Source: JBBRHQ01 sp963720735 (lineage in GTDB: Bacteria > Actinomycetota > Thermoleophilia > Solirubrobacterales > 70-9). From it: DNA of 64,000 nucleotides. Positions 16,662-25,767 of the stretch are shown here, piece after piece. The notes below the pieces were generated by a model. That model was not told the DNA's origin. It saw only the letters and a list, made by a program, of their open reading frames with translations, and did no database searches. The DNA is taken from the NCBI GenBank assembly GCA_963720735.1, contig CAVRGL010000010.1, positions 62,001 through 126,000 on the forward strand, read 5' to 3'. How positions within the stretch are numbered: the first letter of the stretch is position 1; every line of letters begins with the position of its first letter. A program made the translations under genes and the position numbers.

Positions 16662-17135
16662 ATGTTGGTCGAGGGCAACCCAGCTTCGGACTTCGAGCTA
16701 CCCGACCAGGACGGAACGCCCGTCCGGCTCTCCGACCTGCGCGGCCAGACCGTCGTCCTCTACTTCTACCCCCGCGCCGACACGCCGGGCTGCACCACCC
16801 AGGCCTGCGGGATCCGCGATCACCGCGCCGACTACGAAGCTGCGTGCGCCCGCGTGATCGGGGTCTCCCCGGACGAGGTGGCCGCGGTGAAGAAGTTCGC
16901 CGAGAAGCGCGAGCTCGACTTCACCCTGCTCGCCGACTCAGACCATTCGGTCGCCGAGGCCTACGGCACCTGGGTGGAGAAGACGAACTACGGCAAGACC
17001 TACATGGGGGTGCAGCGTGCCACCTTCATCATCGACGGCGACGGGACGATCGCCCGGGTCTTCCCCAAGGTCGCCCCGAAGACCCACGATGAGGTCGTGC
17101 TGGGGGCGCTGGGCGAGCTGGCGGCCTCGGCATGA
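16662..17135 (+). CDS. bcp: Peroxiredoxin of the BCP/PrxQ family
   Basis: 157 residues. The peroxidatic site is Cys-44 in YPRADTPGCTTQAC and Cys-49 five residues later is the likely resolving cysteine, the atypical 2-Cys arrangement of BCP. The PRADTPGCT loop and TFIIDGDGTI are family hallmarks. It reduces hydrogen peroxide and organic hydroperoxides, recycled by thioredoxin. ATG 16662 gives the family-typical start; a longer open frame upstream is rejected. A weak CATACT lies at 16645-16650. Its stop overlaps the start of the MOSC gene by 4 bp (ATGA). Confidence 0.95.
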   Translation: MLVEGNPASDFELPDQDGTPVRLSDLRGQTVVLYFYPRADTPGCTTQACGIRDHRADYEAACARVIGVSPDEVAAVKKFAEKRELDFTLLADSDHSVAEAYGTWVEKTNYGKTYMGVQRATFIIDGDGTIARVFPKVAPKTHDEVVLGALGELAASA

Positions 17136-17614
17136 GCGCCGCCGGGGGAAGCGTCGAGGGGATCTTCATCTCGGCGGAGTCCGAACGGCTGCCCGAGCCG
17201 GTCGAGGAGGTCGAGGTCCTCGCCGGCAAGGGAATCCGCGGCGACCGCTACTTCGTGCCCGAGGGTCGCGAGAAGGCGGGCGATGACGCCGGCCACGACC
17301 TCACCCTGATCGAGGCCGAGGCGCTCGAGGTCCTCGAGGCCGAGCACGGGATCGCCCTGACTGCGGCCGCCTCGCGCCGCAACGTGCTGACCCGCGGGAT
17401 CGGCCTCAACGACCTGGTCGGCGAGCGCTTCACGGTGGGCGAGGTCGAATGCGAGGGAGTCGAGCTGTGCGAGCCGTGCAATCACCTGGAGGGGCTGACC
17501 CAGCCCGGCGTGATGCGCGGTCTCGTCCACCGCGCCGGCCTCTGCGCCGAGGTCCTGCGCGGGGGGAGCATCCGGGTCGGCGACGGGGTCGCCCCCGACT
17601 CCACCGCCCACTGA
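17132..17614 (+). CDS. MOSC domain-containing protein
   Basis: 160 residues, almost entirely one MOSC domain: GKGIRGDRYF near the N-terminus, LTLIEAEAL, SRRNVLTRGIGLNDLVG and the conserved cysteine region LCEPCNHLEGL. MOSC domains bind the molybdenum cofactor or related sulphurated groups; stand-alone short members are predicted sulphur-carrier or Moco-handling proteins, and the exact reaction is unknown. It is coupled to the peroxiredoxin gene by a 4-bp overlap and followed 9 bp later by the GNAT gene. Confidence 0.9.
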   Translation: MSAAGGSVEGIFISAESERLPEPVEEVEVLAGKGIRGDRYFVPEGREKAGDDAGHDLTLIEAEALEVLEAEHGIALTAAASRRNVLTRGIGLNDLVGERFTVGEVECEGVELCEPCNHLEGLTQPGVMRGLVHRAGLCAEVLRGGSIRVGDGVAPDSTAH

Positions 17615-17623
17615 TCTGCGGCG

Positions 17624-18175
17624 GTGAGCGATCCCCGCAGCCGCCGCCTCGACGCCGAGCGCCCGTCAACGGAGGAGCACCTCGAGTTCCTGACCGAGCT
17701 GTTCGCCGACCCCGAAATCGCCCGCTGGCACTGGCCCGGGCACGGCGCGGGGGCCGGTCCCCGAAGCGCCGAGCAATCGCGCCTCTTCCACACCCAGGGT
17801 GCCGAGCACTGGGCCGAGCACGGCTACGGATGGTGGCTTTGGCGCGATCGCGACCGCGACAGGCTGGTGGCCCGCGTCGGCCCGGCCTGGACCACGGTTG
17901 AAGGACAGCGAGTGGTCGAGCTCGGCTGGAGCGTCCCCGCGGCCGAGCAGAGGCGCGGCTACGCGACCGAGGCCGCGGTCTCCTCACTCCAGCACGCCTT
18001 CACCGAGAGCGGCCTCGAGGAGGTGGTCAGCTTCACCTGGGCCGAGAATCTCGCCTCCCGGCGGGTGATGGAGAAGGCCGGCTTCGAGTTCACCCGGTCC
18101 TTCCAGCACGCCGGCCTGCCGCACATCCTCTGCACGGCCCGGGCCGGCGAATGGTCGCTCCCTCTTCAGGCGTAG
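17624..18175 (+). CDS. GNAT acetyltransferase (RimJ/RimL-like)
   Basis: 183 residues. Typical RimJ/RimL-like GNAT: RRLDAERPSTEEHLEFLTELFADPEIA start, VELGWSVPAAEQRRGYATEAAVSSLQHAF with the acetyl-CoA binding R-G-x-A loop, and SFTWAENLASRRVMEKAGFEF. It probably acetylates a small molecule or a protein N-terminus; substrate unknown. The GTG start is 9 bp after the MOSC stop, so all three genes 16662-18175 likely form one operon. The 3' end overlaps the convergent antiporter gene by 10 bp. Confidence 0.92.
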   Translation: MSDPRSRRLDAERPSTEEHLEFLTELFADPEIARWHWPGHGAGAGPRSAEQSRLFHTQGAEHWAEHGYGWWLWRDRDRDRLVARVGPAWTTVEGQRVVELGWSVPAAEQRRGYATEAAVSSLQHAFTESGLEEVVSFTWAENLASRRVMEKAGFEFTRSFQHAGLPHILCTARAGEWSLPLQA

Positions 18176-19305
18176 CCGAAGGCGAGGGCGAGCACAACGT
18201 AGACGGCGAGCAACTGGATGCCTTCGAACCAGTTCGAGCTGCCGTCCTGGGTCGTGTAGTTGGCGATCAGCACGGCCAGAAGCACGGCGCCGAGCTCGAA
18301 GCCGTTGAAGACCAGGGCCATCGGGTGGGGGCCGAGGAAGAACGAGGTGATCACCAGGACCGGGGCGACGAACAGTGCCACCTGGGCGCTTGAGCCGAGG
18401 GCGATGTTGACGGCAAGGTCCATCTTGTCCTTCCTCGCGACCAGCACAGCCACCCAGTGCTCGGCGGCGTTGCCGACGATCGCGACGACGATGGCGCCGA
18501 TGAAGAACTCTGAGAGCCCGACCGACTTGGAGGCATCGCTGATCGAGCCGACGAGGATCTCCGACATCACCCCGACCAGGATCCCGGCGAGCGCCAGCAT
18601 CACCACCGAGGTTCGCACCGACCAACCCCAGGTCTCCTCCTCCCCATACTCGGGGTTGAACAGGGAGCGGTGGGTCTTCAGCGAGAAGAGCAGTCCTGCG
18701 AGATAGGTGCCGATCAGGATGATCGCCACGGCAAGCGAGAGGTGCTCGACCGTGCCGCCGTAGTTGATCACTTCCGCGTTGGGGTGCGGCAGCCCCTTTC
18801 CCTCGACCAGCTCGAAGATCGCCGGCATCAGCATCGCGGCCGCCGCAAGCAGCAGCATCGACGACTGGACGCTGGCGCCCCGCGGCTCGAATTCCTGGTG
18901 ATCGCGCCCGAGGCCGCCGAGGAACATCGAGGCGCCGAGCACCAGCAGGATGTTGCCGATGATCGAGCCGATGATCGAGGCCTTGACAACCTCTTGCAGC
19001 CCGGCCCCGAGAGCGAACAGCGCGATGATCAGCTCCGGGGCGTTGCCGAAGGTGACGTTGAGGAGTCCGCCGATCCCGGGGCCCGAGCGGGCTGCAAGCT
19101 CCTCGGTGGCCCGACCCATCAGGGCGGCGGTGGGGACGATCCCCAGCGCCGAGACGACGAAGACAGCACCCGCCGGGCTGCTCACCAGCTCCATCACCAC
19201 CGCCACCGGGATCAGCGGGGTCAGCAGGTAGGGGAGGCCCTGGGCGCTGAGGAAGAAGCTGCGGTCCAGCCGCGGCATCCGGCTCGCGGGGGGTCTCGCT
19301 TCCAT
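18166..19305 (-). CDS. Ca2+/H+ antiporter (CaxA family)
   Basis: 379 residues, about eleven hydrophobic segments. Both alpha-repeats of the Ca2+/cation antiporter superfamily are present: GLLNVTFGNAPELIIALFALGAG and AIVVAIVGNAAEHWVAVLVARKD, each with the G-N-A-x-E acidic pore residue. It exports Ca2+ in exchange for protons. ATG 19305 follows TAGGGT (19318-19313) by exactly 7 nt without a Shine-Dalgarno, so the mRNA is probably leaderless. Confidence 0.95.
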   Translation of the reverse strand: MEARPPASRMPRLDRSFFLSAQGLPYLLTPLIPVAVVMELVSSPAGAVFVVSALGIVPTAALMGRATEELAARSGPGIGGLLNVTFGNAPELIIALFALGAGLQEVVKASIIGSIIGNILLVLGASMFLGGLGRDHQEFEPRGASVQSSMLLLAAAAMLMPAIFELVEGKGLPHPNAEVINYGGTVEHLSLAVAIILIGTYLAGLLFSLKTHRSLFNPEYGEEETWGWSVRTSVVMLALAGILVGVMSEILVGSISDASKSVGLSEFFIGAIVVAIVGNAAEHWVAVLVARKDKMDLAVNIALGSSAQVALFVAPVLVITSFFLGPHPMALVFNGFELGAVLLAVLIANYTTQDGSSNWFEGIQLLAVYVVLALAFGYA

Positions 19306-19318
19306 CCGGGCAACCCTA
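19306..19318 (-). promoter_or_regulatory. -10 element for the Ca2+/H+ antiporter gene, leaderless
   Basis: TAGGGT (19318-19313) then 7 nt to ATG 19305. Confidence 0.6.
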
Positions 19319-19341
19319 CGGGTTGCCGATGACCACTCGCC

Positions 19342-19371
19342 GCGCGCGGCGCCCGGGCCGGCGCCGCGCGC
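19342..19371 (-). terminator. GC-only hairpin after the lipoprotein gene
   Basis: Perfect 12-bp all-G/C stem (gcgcgcggcgcc / ggcgccgcgcgc) with 6-nt loop, 16 bp after the stop of the lipoprotein gene at 19387. There is no U tract; GC-only hairpins without U tracts are common at high-GC gene ends. Confidence 0.6.
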
Positions 19372-19386
19372 TGGATCAGCCGGCCG

Positions 19387-20418
19387 CTACTGCGAGGCGC
19401 AGGCCTGGACCTGTGCTGCGGTGGTTGCGTTCTGCAGGCACTTGAGCGTCGCCGAGTTGGTGCCGCCCGAAGGGATCGCGGGGGTGCCCGCGCTCCCGCC
19501 TCCGGCGGCCTGGGCCCCGATCCCGCCGAGCAGCGGCGCCACCTGCCTCAGCAGGTTGTCGAGCGGCTGAGCGTTGCTCGGCGCCGAGATCGTCTGCGGC
19601 TGGTTGACGTCGCTGAGGTTGAGCTCGAGGTTGATCGTGGTTTCGCTTCCGCTTGGGGGCGCCACGTCAAGATTGAAGTCCAACTTGCGGAGAATGTGAT
19701 CGTCGACCCCCGAGTAGACGTCGAAGCTGGCGTCCTTGATCGATTTGGAGAGATTCTCCAGCACCGGCAGGGCACCCTGCAGCTGCTGCAGCTGTGCCTG
19801 GCTGGCGCCGCCGGCGGCGCCCTGGCCGATCGCCGACTTGATCGCCTCGGAGAGCTTCTGCGGGTCAATGCTGCCCGAGATGTGGATCGTGTTGGTCCCG
19901 TCGACCTCGGTCTCGCCCTCGTTCTTGAGGTCGCCGAGGGACTGCTTCAGACCGGGCAGATTGTTCTGGCTCGAGCTGTTCTGGCTCGAGGACTGCCCCA
20001 GGGCCTTGGTCAGCGATGCGTACTGCTGCGCGCTCAGCGAGTAGTCGTTGCCCTGGTAGCTGATGTAGCCGGCGTCGCCGGTGAAGATCGCACCCGCCTC
20101 GACGTCGAAGCTGCGGCCCTGGGCGTCGCCGCTCGCCTTGGCGGTCAGGTCGAGCTTGGCGTCGCCCGAGCCATTGTTGTCGAACGGGCCGGAGACGTTG
20201 ATGTCGAAGTTCCCACCCTGGTCACCACCGGCCTCGATCTTCAGGGTGCCGTCCACCTTGCCGCTGTCGATCGAGTTCTTGCCGGAGAAGGTCTGGTTGA
20301 GGACCTTCATCGGCGGGACGTCGCTGCTGCCGCTGTTGCTGCTCCCCCCGCAGGCCGCGAAGGCGACCGCGAGTGCCATCGTTGTCGCGAATAGGAACAG
20401 GATGCGAATTCGGCTCAA
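19387..20418 (-). CDS. Secreted lipoprotein, LppX/LolA-like beta protein possible
   Basis: 343 residues. TTG start with GGAGG 6 nt upstream, then SRIRILFLFATTMALAVAFAACGG, a lipoprotein signal peptide with lipobox AFAAC. The mature part alternates short polar strands (DGTLKIEAGGDQGGNFDINVSG, AKLDLTAKASGD) reminiscent of the curved-sheet LolA/LppX-type lipid-binding fold, then a Ser/Gln/Asn-rich linker (SSSQNSSSQNN) and a helical segment, ending in a Cys-containing tail. Function unknown; lipid carriage is a structural guess. Divergent from the ArsA-like gene. Confidence 0.75.
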   Translation of the reverse strand: MSRIRILFLFATTMALAVAFAACGGSSNSGSSDVPPMKVLNQTFSGKNSIDSGKVDGTLKIEAGGDQGGNFDINVSGPFDNNGSGDAKLDLTAKASGDAQGRSFDVEAGAIFTGDAGYISYQGNDYSLSAQQYASLTKALGQSSSQNSSSQNNLPGLKQSLGDLKNEGETEVDGTNTIHISGSIDPQKLSEAIKSAIGQGAAGGASQAQLQQLQGALPVLENLSKSIKDASFDVYSGVDDHILRKLDFNLDVAPPSGSETTINLELNLSDVNQPQTISAPSNAQPLDNLLRQVAPLLGGIGAQAAGGGSAGTPAIPSGGTNSATLKCLQNATTAAQVQACASQ

Positions 20419-20518
20419 GAGGTGTCCTCCGTGGGGTGGGTTCGGCGATGCCTGCGACGCCGGGGCGCGGTGAATGCGCATCAGAGTAGCGCGATGGCCG
20501 CGCAAGGCGCCATGGCGG

Positions 20519-20531
20519 TAGGCTCGCAGCG
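20519..20531 (+). promoter_or_regulatory. -10 element for the ArsA-like gene, leaderless
   Basis: TAGGCT (20519-20524) then 7 nt to GTG 20532. Confidence 0.6.
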
Positions 20532-21737
20532 GTGCACCCGCCCCGGACGATCCTCTACACGGGCAAGGGCGGCGTGGGAAAGACCAGCGTCGCCGCCGCC
20601 ACCGCGAGGCAGTGCGCGAGGGCCGGTTTGCGCACGGTGGTGATCTCCACCGACCCCGCGCACAGCCTTTCCGATTCGCTCGAGGCGGAGCTCGGGCCGG
20701 AGCCGACCGAGGCCGGAGACCGGCTCTGGGGGCAGGAGGTCCGGGCCCAGCTCGAGATGGAGGCCAACTGGGCCGCGGTGCAGGAATGGATCGCCAAGCT
20801 CCTGGCCAGCCGCGGGGTCGAGCAGATCCGCGCCGAGGAACTGACCGTCCCTCCCGGGATGGACGAGCTGTTCTCGCTGCTTCAGATCAAACGGCACACC
20901 GAGAGCGGGCGCTTCGACGTCCTGGTCGTCGACTGCGCCCCGACCGGCGAGACGCTGCGGTTGCTCGGCTTCCCGGACATCGCCCAATGGTGGATCGAGA
21001 AGGTCTTCCCCTGGGAGCGGCGGATGGTCGCCGCGGCCCGGCCCCTTGCCCGAACCTTCGACCTGCCGCTGCCGGGGCCGGAGGTCTTCGACGAGGTGCA
21101 GCGCCTGACCCGCAACCTGATCGCGATGAACGCGATCCTCCGCGACCGCCGGCGTTGCTCGATCCGCCTGGTGATGAACCCGGACCGAATGGTGATCAAG
21201 GAGGCCCAGCGAACCTTCACGTACCTCAACCTCTACGGGTACCTGACCGACGCGGTGATCGTCAACCGCATCTTCCCCGATGACGTCGAGGGCGGGTATT
21301 TCGGCCCCTGGCGCGAGCGCCAGCGCCGCCATCTGGAGGAGGTGCACGAGGGGTTCGCACCTGTCCCGGTGCTCAAGGCCCGCTACTTCGAGGAGGAGGT
21401 GGTCGGAGCGGAGATGCTCGACCGGCTGGCCGCCGAGCTGTTCGGCAGCCGCCGCCCCGAGCAGGTCCTCCACACCCGGCTGACCCGGGAGCTGAGCAGC
21501 GACGAAGGCCGGGCCGTTCTCAGCCTCGCCGTGCCCTTCGCCGAGAAGTCCGACATCGACCTGAAGAAGGTCGGGGACGAGCTGATCGTGACCGTGGGCG
21601 GCGAGAAGCGGACTATCATCCTGCCGGCCGCGCTTGCCGACCAGCGGCCCTCCGGCGCGGCCTTTGAGAACGGCACCCTGAAGGTCTCCTTCGAAGATGT
21701 CCGAGCACCCCGACGAGCCCAACCCGAGCGGGTCTGA
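20532..21737 (+). CDS. ArsA/Get3-family ATPase with C-terminal HSP20-like domain
   Basis: 401 residues. Deviant Walker A GKGGVGKTS at residues 11-19, switch I STDPAHSLSDS, switch II FDVLVVDCAPTGETLRLL, and VMNPDRMVIKEAQRT plus VIVNRIFPDD of the adenine-binding region. The last ~75 residues (LAVPFAEKSDIDLKKVGDELIVTVGGEKRTIILPAAL) form the HSP20-like beta domain seen in many actinobacterial ArsA-like proteins. No arsenic-binding cysteine triad and no ArsB neighbour are present, so a role in arsenite export is unlikely; membrane-protein or cargo handling is more plausible, but unproven. Its last 41 bp overlap the next gene. Confidence 0.92.
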   Translation: MHPPRTILYTGKGGVGKTSVAAATARQCARAGLRTVVISTDPAHSLSDSLEAELGPEPTEAGDRLWGQEVRAQLEMEANWAAVQEWIAKLLASRGVEQIRAEELTVPPGMDELFSLLQIKRHTESGRFDVLVVDCAPTGETLRLLGFPDIAQWWIEKVFPWERRMVAAARPLARTFDLPLPGPEVFDEVQRLTRNLIAMNAILRDRRRCSIRLVMNPDRMVIKEAQRTFTYLNLYGYLTDAVIVNRIFPDDVEGGYFGPWRERQRRHLEEVHEGFAPVPVLKARYFEEEVVGAEMLDRLAAELFGSRRPEQVLHTRLTRELSSDEGRAVLSLAVPFAEKSDIDLKKVGDELIVTVGGEKRTIILPAALADQRPSGAAFENGTLKVSFEDVRAPRRAQPERV

Positions 21738-22122
21738 CCCCGCGAGCGGCCCGGCCGCCCCGCGCCCCGGCCCCTCGGCCGGAGCGGATCGCTTCTGGGA
21801 GCGCTACGGCGAGGCGAGGCGCCACGGCTCCCGCAACGGTGGCGATGGCGGGCGCCAGGGAGGGTCCAAGACGAGCGGCAGCGACGCCGGAGAAGCAGCC
21901 GACCAACACGTCTGCCTCGATTGGTGCCCGATCTGCCGGGGAGCCGAGGTGGTGCGGGCAACGACGCCGCCCGAGCTGCGCGAGCAGCTCGAGGCGATCC
22001 AGCGAGACGCGCTGGCCCTCGCCAGGTCGCTGATCGACGCCTACCTGGCGAGACAGGGAGAGTCCGAAGCATCCCCCGGCGCCAGGCCGCAGCGCGGGGT
22101 CGAGGACATCCCGATCGACTGA
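21697..22122 (+). CDS. Conserved hypothetical protein with CxxxCxxC motif, coupled to ArsA-like ATPase
   Basis: 141 residues. A Pro/Gly/Ser-rich, probably disordered first half is followed by HVCLDWCPICRGAEVVRATTPPELREQLEAIQRDALALARSLIDAYL: a CxxxCxxC motif directly followed by a long amphipathic helix. The three cysteines suggest metal or redox chemistry. The gene starts inside the ArsA-like coding sequence (41-bp overlap), which strongly suggests cotranslation and a shared function. Family not recognised. Confidence 0.75.
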   Translation: MSEHPDEPNPSGSDPASGPAAPRPGPSAGADRFWERYGEARRHGSRNGGDGGRQGGSKTSGSDAGEAADQHVCLDWCPICRGAEVVRATTPPELREQLEAIQRDALALARSLIDAYLARQGESEASPGARPQRGVEDIPID

Positions 22123-22155
22123 GACCCCGCTCCCGCGGCCCGGTGGAGGCTGCCG

Positions 22156-22168
22156 TACCCTGGTGGCG
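22156..22168 (+). promoter_or_regulatory. -10 element for the cyclase/AAA/TPR gene, leaderless
   Basis: TACCCT (22156-22161) then 7 nt to ATG 22169. Confidence 0.6.
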
Positions 22169-25100
22169 ATGGCTTCATTGGCCTGTCCGAGCTGCGGGAC
22201 TGAGAACCCCGAGCGGGCCAAGTTCTGCATGTCCTGCGGCAAGGGGCTGGAGCGCCGCTGCCCGAGCTGCGACGCCGAGGTCCCGGCCGGAGCGAAGTTC
22301 TGCATCGAGTGCGGCGCCGCGATGGACGCCGGCGCCCCGCCGCGCGAGACCCCGAAGCCGGCCGCCACGACGGCCGCCGAGCCGCCCCCCGAGGAGCGCC
22401 GCCAGGTCTCGGTGCTGTTCGCCGATCTCTCCGGCTACACCGCGGTGGCGGAGCGAACCGATCCCGAGGCGGTGAAGGCGATGCTCGACCGCGCGCTGGA
22501 GCGCCTCGGCGAGCAGGTCGAGCGCTTCGGCGGCTCGATCGACAAGTACATCGGGGACAACGTGATGGCGGTCTTCGGGGCTCCGGTCGCCCACGAGGAC
22601 GACCCCGAGCGGGCGGTGCGCGCCGCGCTGGCGATGCAGGCCGAGATGGAGCGGATCAACGAGCAGCTCCCGGCCGACGTCGCCTTCCTGCTCAGGGTCG
22701 GGATCAACACCGGCGAGGTCCTCGCGGGCCGCATGGGTGAGGGCTACACGGTGATCGGTGACACCGTCAACGTCGCCGCCAGGCTGCAGGCTGCGGCTCG
22801 CCCCGGGTCGGTGACTGTCGGCGAGACGACCTATCGCGCCAGCCGCGAGGCGATCGCCTACGACGAGCTGGAGCCGCTGGAGCTGAAGGGAAAGGCGGAG
22901 CCGGTCCCGGCCTGGGAGGCGCGCGAGGTGCTGGCTGAGCGCCAGACACAGCGGGCCGCACCGCGGGTCGGGGCGCCGCTGATCGGCCGCGGCGACGAGC
23001 TGAAGATGCTGCTCTCGCTGGCCGAGCAGCTCGAGCGCGAGGGCCGGCCGCATCTGGTCACCGTGCTCGGCCAGGCGGGGGTCGGCAAGTCGCGATTGCT
23101 GCGCGAGCTGACCGAGCGGGCCACCGAGCTCGACCCAGCCCCGGCGGTGGAGATCGGCGAGTGCCCGCCGTTCGGCTCGGGGATCTCCTACTGGGCGCTT
23201 GCCGAGGTGCTGCGCTCCCAGTTCGGGGTGGCCGCCGACGAGCCGGCCGACTCCGCCTGGGAGAAGCTCCGCGGCGGCGTCGGACAGCTGCTCGCCGACG
23301 AGGTCAGCGCCGAGGAGGCGGAGCGGATCATCGCCCCGATCGGCGTCGTCCTCGGCCTCGAGTCGACCGAGGCCTCCGGCGGCGAGGCGGAGGACCCGCA
23401 GCGGATGCGCGAGACGCTCTTCTCCTCGATCCGCACCCTGACCGAGCGGATGTGCGCGCGCCAGCCGCTGCTGCTGGCGATCGAGGACATCCACTGGGCA
23501 GACGAGGGGATGCTCGACCTGATCGAGCACCTCGCCCGCTGGGTGCGCGGGCCGCTGCTGATCGTCTGCCTGGCCCGCGACGAGCTTCTCGACCGCCGCC
23601 CGGACTGGGGCGGGGGCTGGCGCAACGCGACCTCGATCGCCCTCGAGCCGCTCTCCGAGAACGACACCGAGCGCCTGGTCGGATCGCTTTACGAGGGCAA
23701 CGGCGGCGACGCCGGGCTGGTCGCCAGGGTCGCTCAGCGGGCCGGCGGCAACCCGCTGTTCGCGGAGGAGATGGTCAACCGCCTCCAGGAGCCCGACGCC
23801 GACCCCGAGGCGCTCCCGGACACCGTCCACTCCGTGCTCGCCGCCCGGCTCGACTCCCTGCCGGCCTTCGAACGCCGGCTGCTGCAGTACGCGTCGGTGA
23901 TCGGCCAGAACTTCTGGGAGGGCGTGCTGCTCAGGGCCTCGGGGGCCGAGGACCGCCAGGTCTCCTCGGCGCTCGCCTCGCTCGAGCAGAAGGAGCTGGT
24001 GATCGGCGGCCTGACCAGCCGCCTCGTCGGCGAGCGCGAGTATGCCTTCAAGCACGCCCTGATCCGCGACGTCGCCTACGGGATGCTGCCCAAGGCGAGC
24101 CGCTGCCGCCAGCACTTCACGGTCGGCGGGCTGATCGAGGAGCGCGCCGAGGAGACCGGCGAGGGCGCCGTGGCGTTGGTCGCCGAGCACTACGGCCGGG
24201 CGGCGTCGCTGGGCGCCGAGTCGGGGATCGACGCCGACGAGATGCGGCGGATCAGCAAGCCGGCGCTGCAGTTCGCCGAGGCGGCCGGCGACGCCGCGGC
24301 GGCGCTCTACTCCAACCGCGAGGCCCTTGGGCACTACCGGGCGGCGCGCAGTCTCGAGGGCGTGATCGACGACGAGTCCTCGGCCCGAATCGGCGAGAAG
24401 ACCGGCGACGTCGCCCTGCGGCTCGGGCGGGTCGATGAGGCGATCTCGGTCTGGGAGGAGTGCCTCGACTACCACCGCCGCCAGGAGGACCTGGCCCGGG
24501 TCGGCGACCTGCACTGCAAGATCGGGGCGGCGCACTGGGACAAGGGGGAGCGCGAGGCCTCGATCGAGCACTACCAGCGCGGCATCGACCTACTCAAAGA
24601 CGGCCCCCCGTGCATCGAGCTGGTCCGCCTCTACGAGGAGGCCGCCTCGCTCTACATGCACACCGGCGACAACATGCTCGCGATCTATGCCTCCGAGAAG
24701 GCCCTGCGCCTCGCCGAGCGCCTCGGCGAGGCAGCCGCCGCGAGCCGCGCCCACGGGATCTTCGGCCGGGTCTTCGGCCGGATCGGGGACTTCGAGAAGG
24801 CGCGCGAGAACCTGGAGCGATCGGTCGAGCTGGCCCGCGACTCCGACAAGCGCGAGGCGGTGCGCGCCCTGCTCACCCTGGGCTACCACCTCGAGGTCTC
24901 CGAGGCCGACTACAGCGGCGCGGGCAGCGCCTACTCGGAGGCCCTCGGCCTGGCGGTCGAGGCCGGTGACGTCCCCTCGCAGGTCGAGGTGCACGCGGCG
25001 TTGGCCCAGCTCGCCCTCTACGCCGCCGACTGGGATGCGGTCGAGCGGGAGACCGAGGCGAGCGCCGGGCTGGCGGAGCGCGAGGGGCTGATCGGCAAGC

Positions 25101-25723
25101 TCTGCTTCCCCTACGTGATGCGGGGGGCGCTGCGCTGGCGGGCCGGCGAGTGGACCCAGGCCGAGCGCTCCTGCCGCCGGGCTCACGAGCTGGCCGAGCA
25201 GGTGGGCCGCTCCGAGGTCGCCTTCTCCGCCCTGCGCTGGCTTGCCGCCGTGCAGCGCGACCGCGGGGACCATGTCGACGCCGAGCTGACCCTGTCGCGC
25301 GCTCTCGACGTCTGCGAGCGGGCCGGCCTCGTCGCCCAGTCGCTGGAGGCGACCGCTGAGCGCGCCATCTGCCTCCACCAGGCGGGCCGGACCGAGCAGG
25401 CGCTGGAGGCCGCGGAGGGGGCCGGGCACCTCGCCGAGCGACTTCACTACCCGGTCGGGACCGCTGCCGCCGGCGAGGCGGCCGGAGCCACGATGGCCGA
25501 CCCGGAAGCGGGCGCCGGCGCCCTCGCCTGCGCCCGCGAGGCCTGGGAGAAGCTGGGCCTGCCGATCGACGCCGCCCGGGCGGAGATGCTGCGGGCCGCC
25601 CGGCTGGCAGAGGTCGATGTGGAGGCCGCGCGGGCCGCCGCGGAACAGCTCGAGCGCCGCTGCACCGAGCTCGGCATCGCCCACATGGCCGCCCGAGCTC
25701 AGGCGATGGTCCCGGCGGTCTGA
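22169..25723 (+). CDS. Class III adenylate cyclase with zinc ribbon, AAA/MalT-like ATPase and TPR region
   Basis: 1184 residues. Order: double zinc ribbon (CPSCGTENPERAKFCMSCG and CPSCDAEVPAGAKFCIECG, residues ~6-50); class III cyclase domain (~75-260) with metal Asp in VLFADLSGYT and in DKYIGDNVMAVF, transition-state N and R in VNVAARL; AAA/STAND-type ATPase (~275-650) with GQAGVGKSRLL; then a C-terminal run of TPR-like helices to the end. The purine-site pair reads Lys (KYIGD) and Thr (YTVIGD), the class IIIb adenylate cyclase spelling. It should make cAMP under control of an unknown ligand sensed by the AAA/TPR part. ATG 22169 is exactly 7 nt after TACCCT; GTG 22163 is less likely. Confidence 0.93.
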   Translation: MASLACPSCGTENPERAKFCMSCGKGLERRCPSCDAEVPAGAKFCIECGAAMDAGAPPRETPKPAATTAAEPPPEERRQVSVLFADLSGYTAVAERTDPEAVKAMLDRALERLGEQVERFGGSIDKYIGDNVMAVFGAPVAHEDDPERAVRAALAMQAEMERINEQLPADVAFLLRVGINTGEVLAGRMGEGYTVIGDTVNVAARLQAAARPGSVTVGETTYRASREAIAYDELEPLELKGKAEPVPAWEAREVLAERQTQRAAPRVGAPLIGRGDELKMLLSLAEQLEREGRPHLVTVLGQAGVGKSRLLRELTERATELDPAPAVEIGECPPFGSGISYWALAEVLRSQFGVAADEPADSAWEKLRGGVGQLLADEVSAEEAERIIAPIGVVLGLESTEASGGEAEDPQRMRETLFSSIRTLTERMCARQPLLLAIEDIHWADEGMLDLIEHLARWVRGPLLIVCLARDELLDRRPDWGGGWRNATSIALEPLSENDTERLVGSLYEGNGGDAGLVARVAQRAGGNPLFAEEMVNRLQEPDADPEALPDTVHSVLAARLDSLPAFERRLLQYASVIGQNFWEGVLLRASGAEDRQVSSALASLEQKELVIGGLTSRLVGEREYAFKHALIRDVAYGMLPKASRCRQHFTVGGLIEERAEETGEGAVALVAEHYGRAASLGAESGIDADEMRRISKPALQFAEAAGDAAAALYSNREALGHYRAARSLEGVIDDESSARIGEKTGDVALRLGRVDEAISVWEECLDYHRRQEDLARVGDLHCKIGAAHWDKGEREASIEHYQRGIDLLKDGPPCIELVRLYEEAASLYMHTGDNMLAIYASEKALRLAERLGEAAAASRAHGIFGRVFGRIGDFEKARENLERSVELARDSDKREAVRALLTLGYHLEVSEADYSGAGSAYSEALGLAVEAGDVPSQVEVHAALAQLALYAADWDAVERETEASAGLAEREGLIGKLCFPYVMRGALRWRAGEWTQAERSCRRAHELAEQVGRSEVAFSALRWLAAVQRDRGDHVDAELTLSRALDVCERAGLVAQSLEATAERAICLHQAGRTEQALEAAEGAGHLAERLHYPVGTAAAGEAAGATMADPEAGAGALACAREAWEKLGLPIDAARAEMLRAARLAEVDVEAARAAAEQLERRCTELGIAHMAARAQAMVPAV

Positions 25724-25753
25724 GCCCCGGACCGCGCCGGCAAGGGACGACTC

Positions 25754-25767
25754 TAGAATCCGCGGCG
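25754..25767 (+). promoter_or_regulatory. -10 element for the EVE gene, leaderless
   Basis: TAGAAT (25754-25759) then 8 nt to ATG 25768. Confidence 0.55.

Noticed and set aside
20532..21737. Arsenite export role for the ArsA-like ATPase
   Set aside because: No cysteine triad for arsenite and no ArsB/ArsR/ArsD genes nearby.
22175..24571. 798-codon open frame opposite the cyclase/AAA gene
   Set aside because: Shadow of third-position GC bias; the sense strand encodes the full cyclase, AAA and TPR domains.
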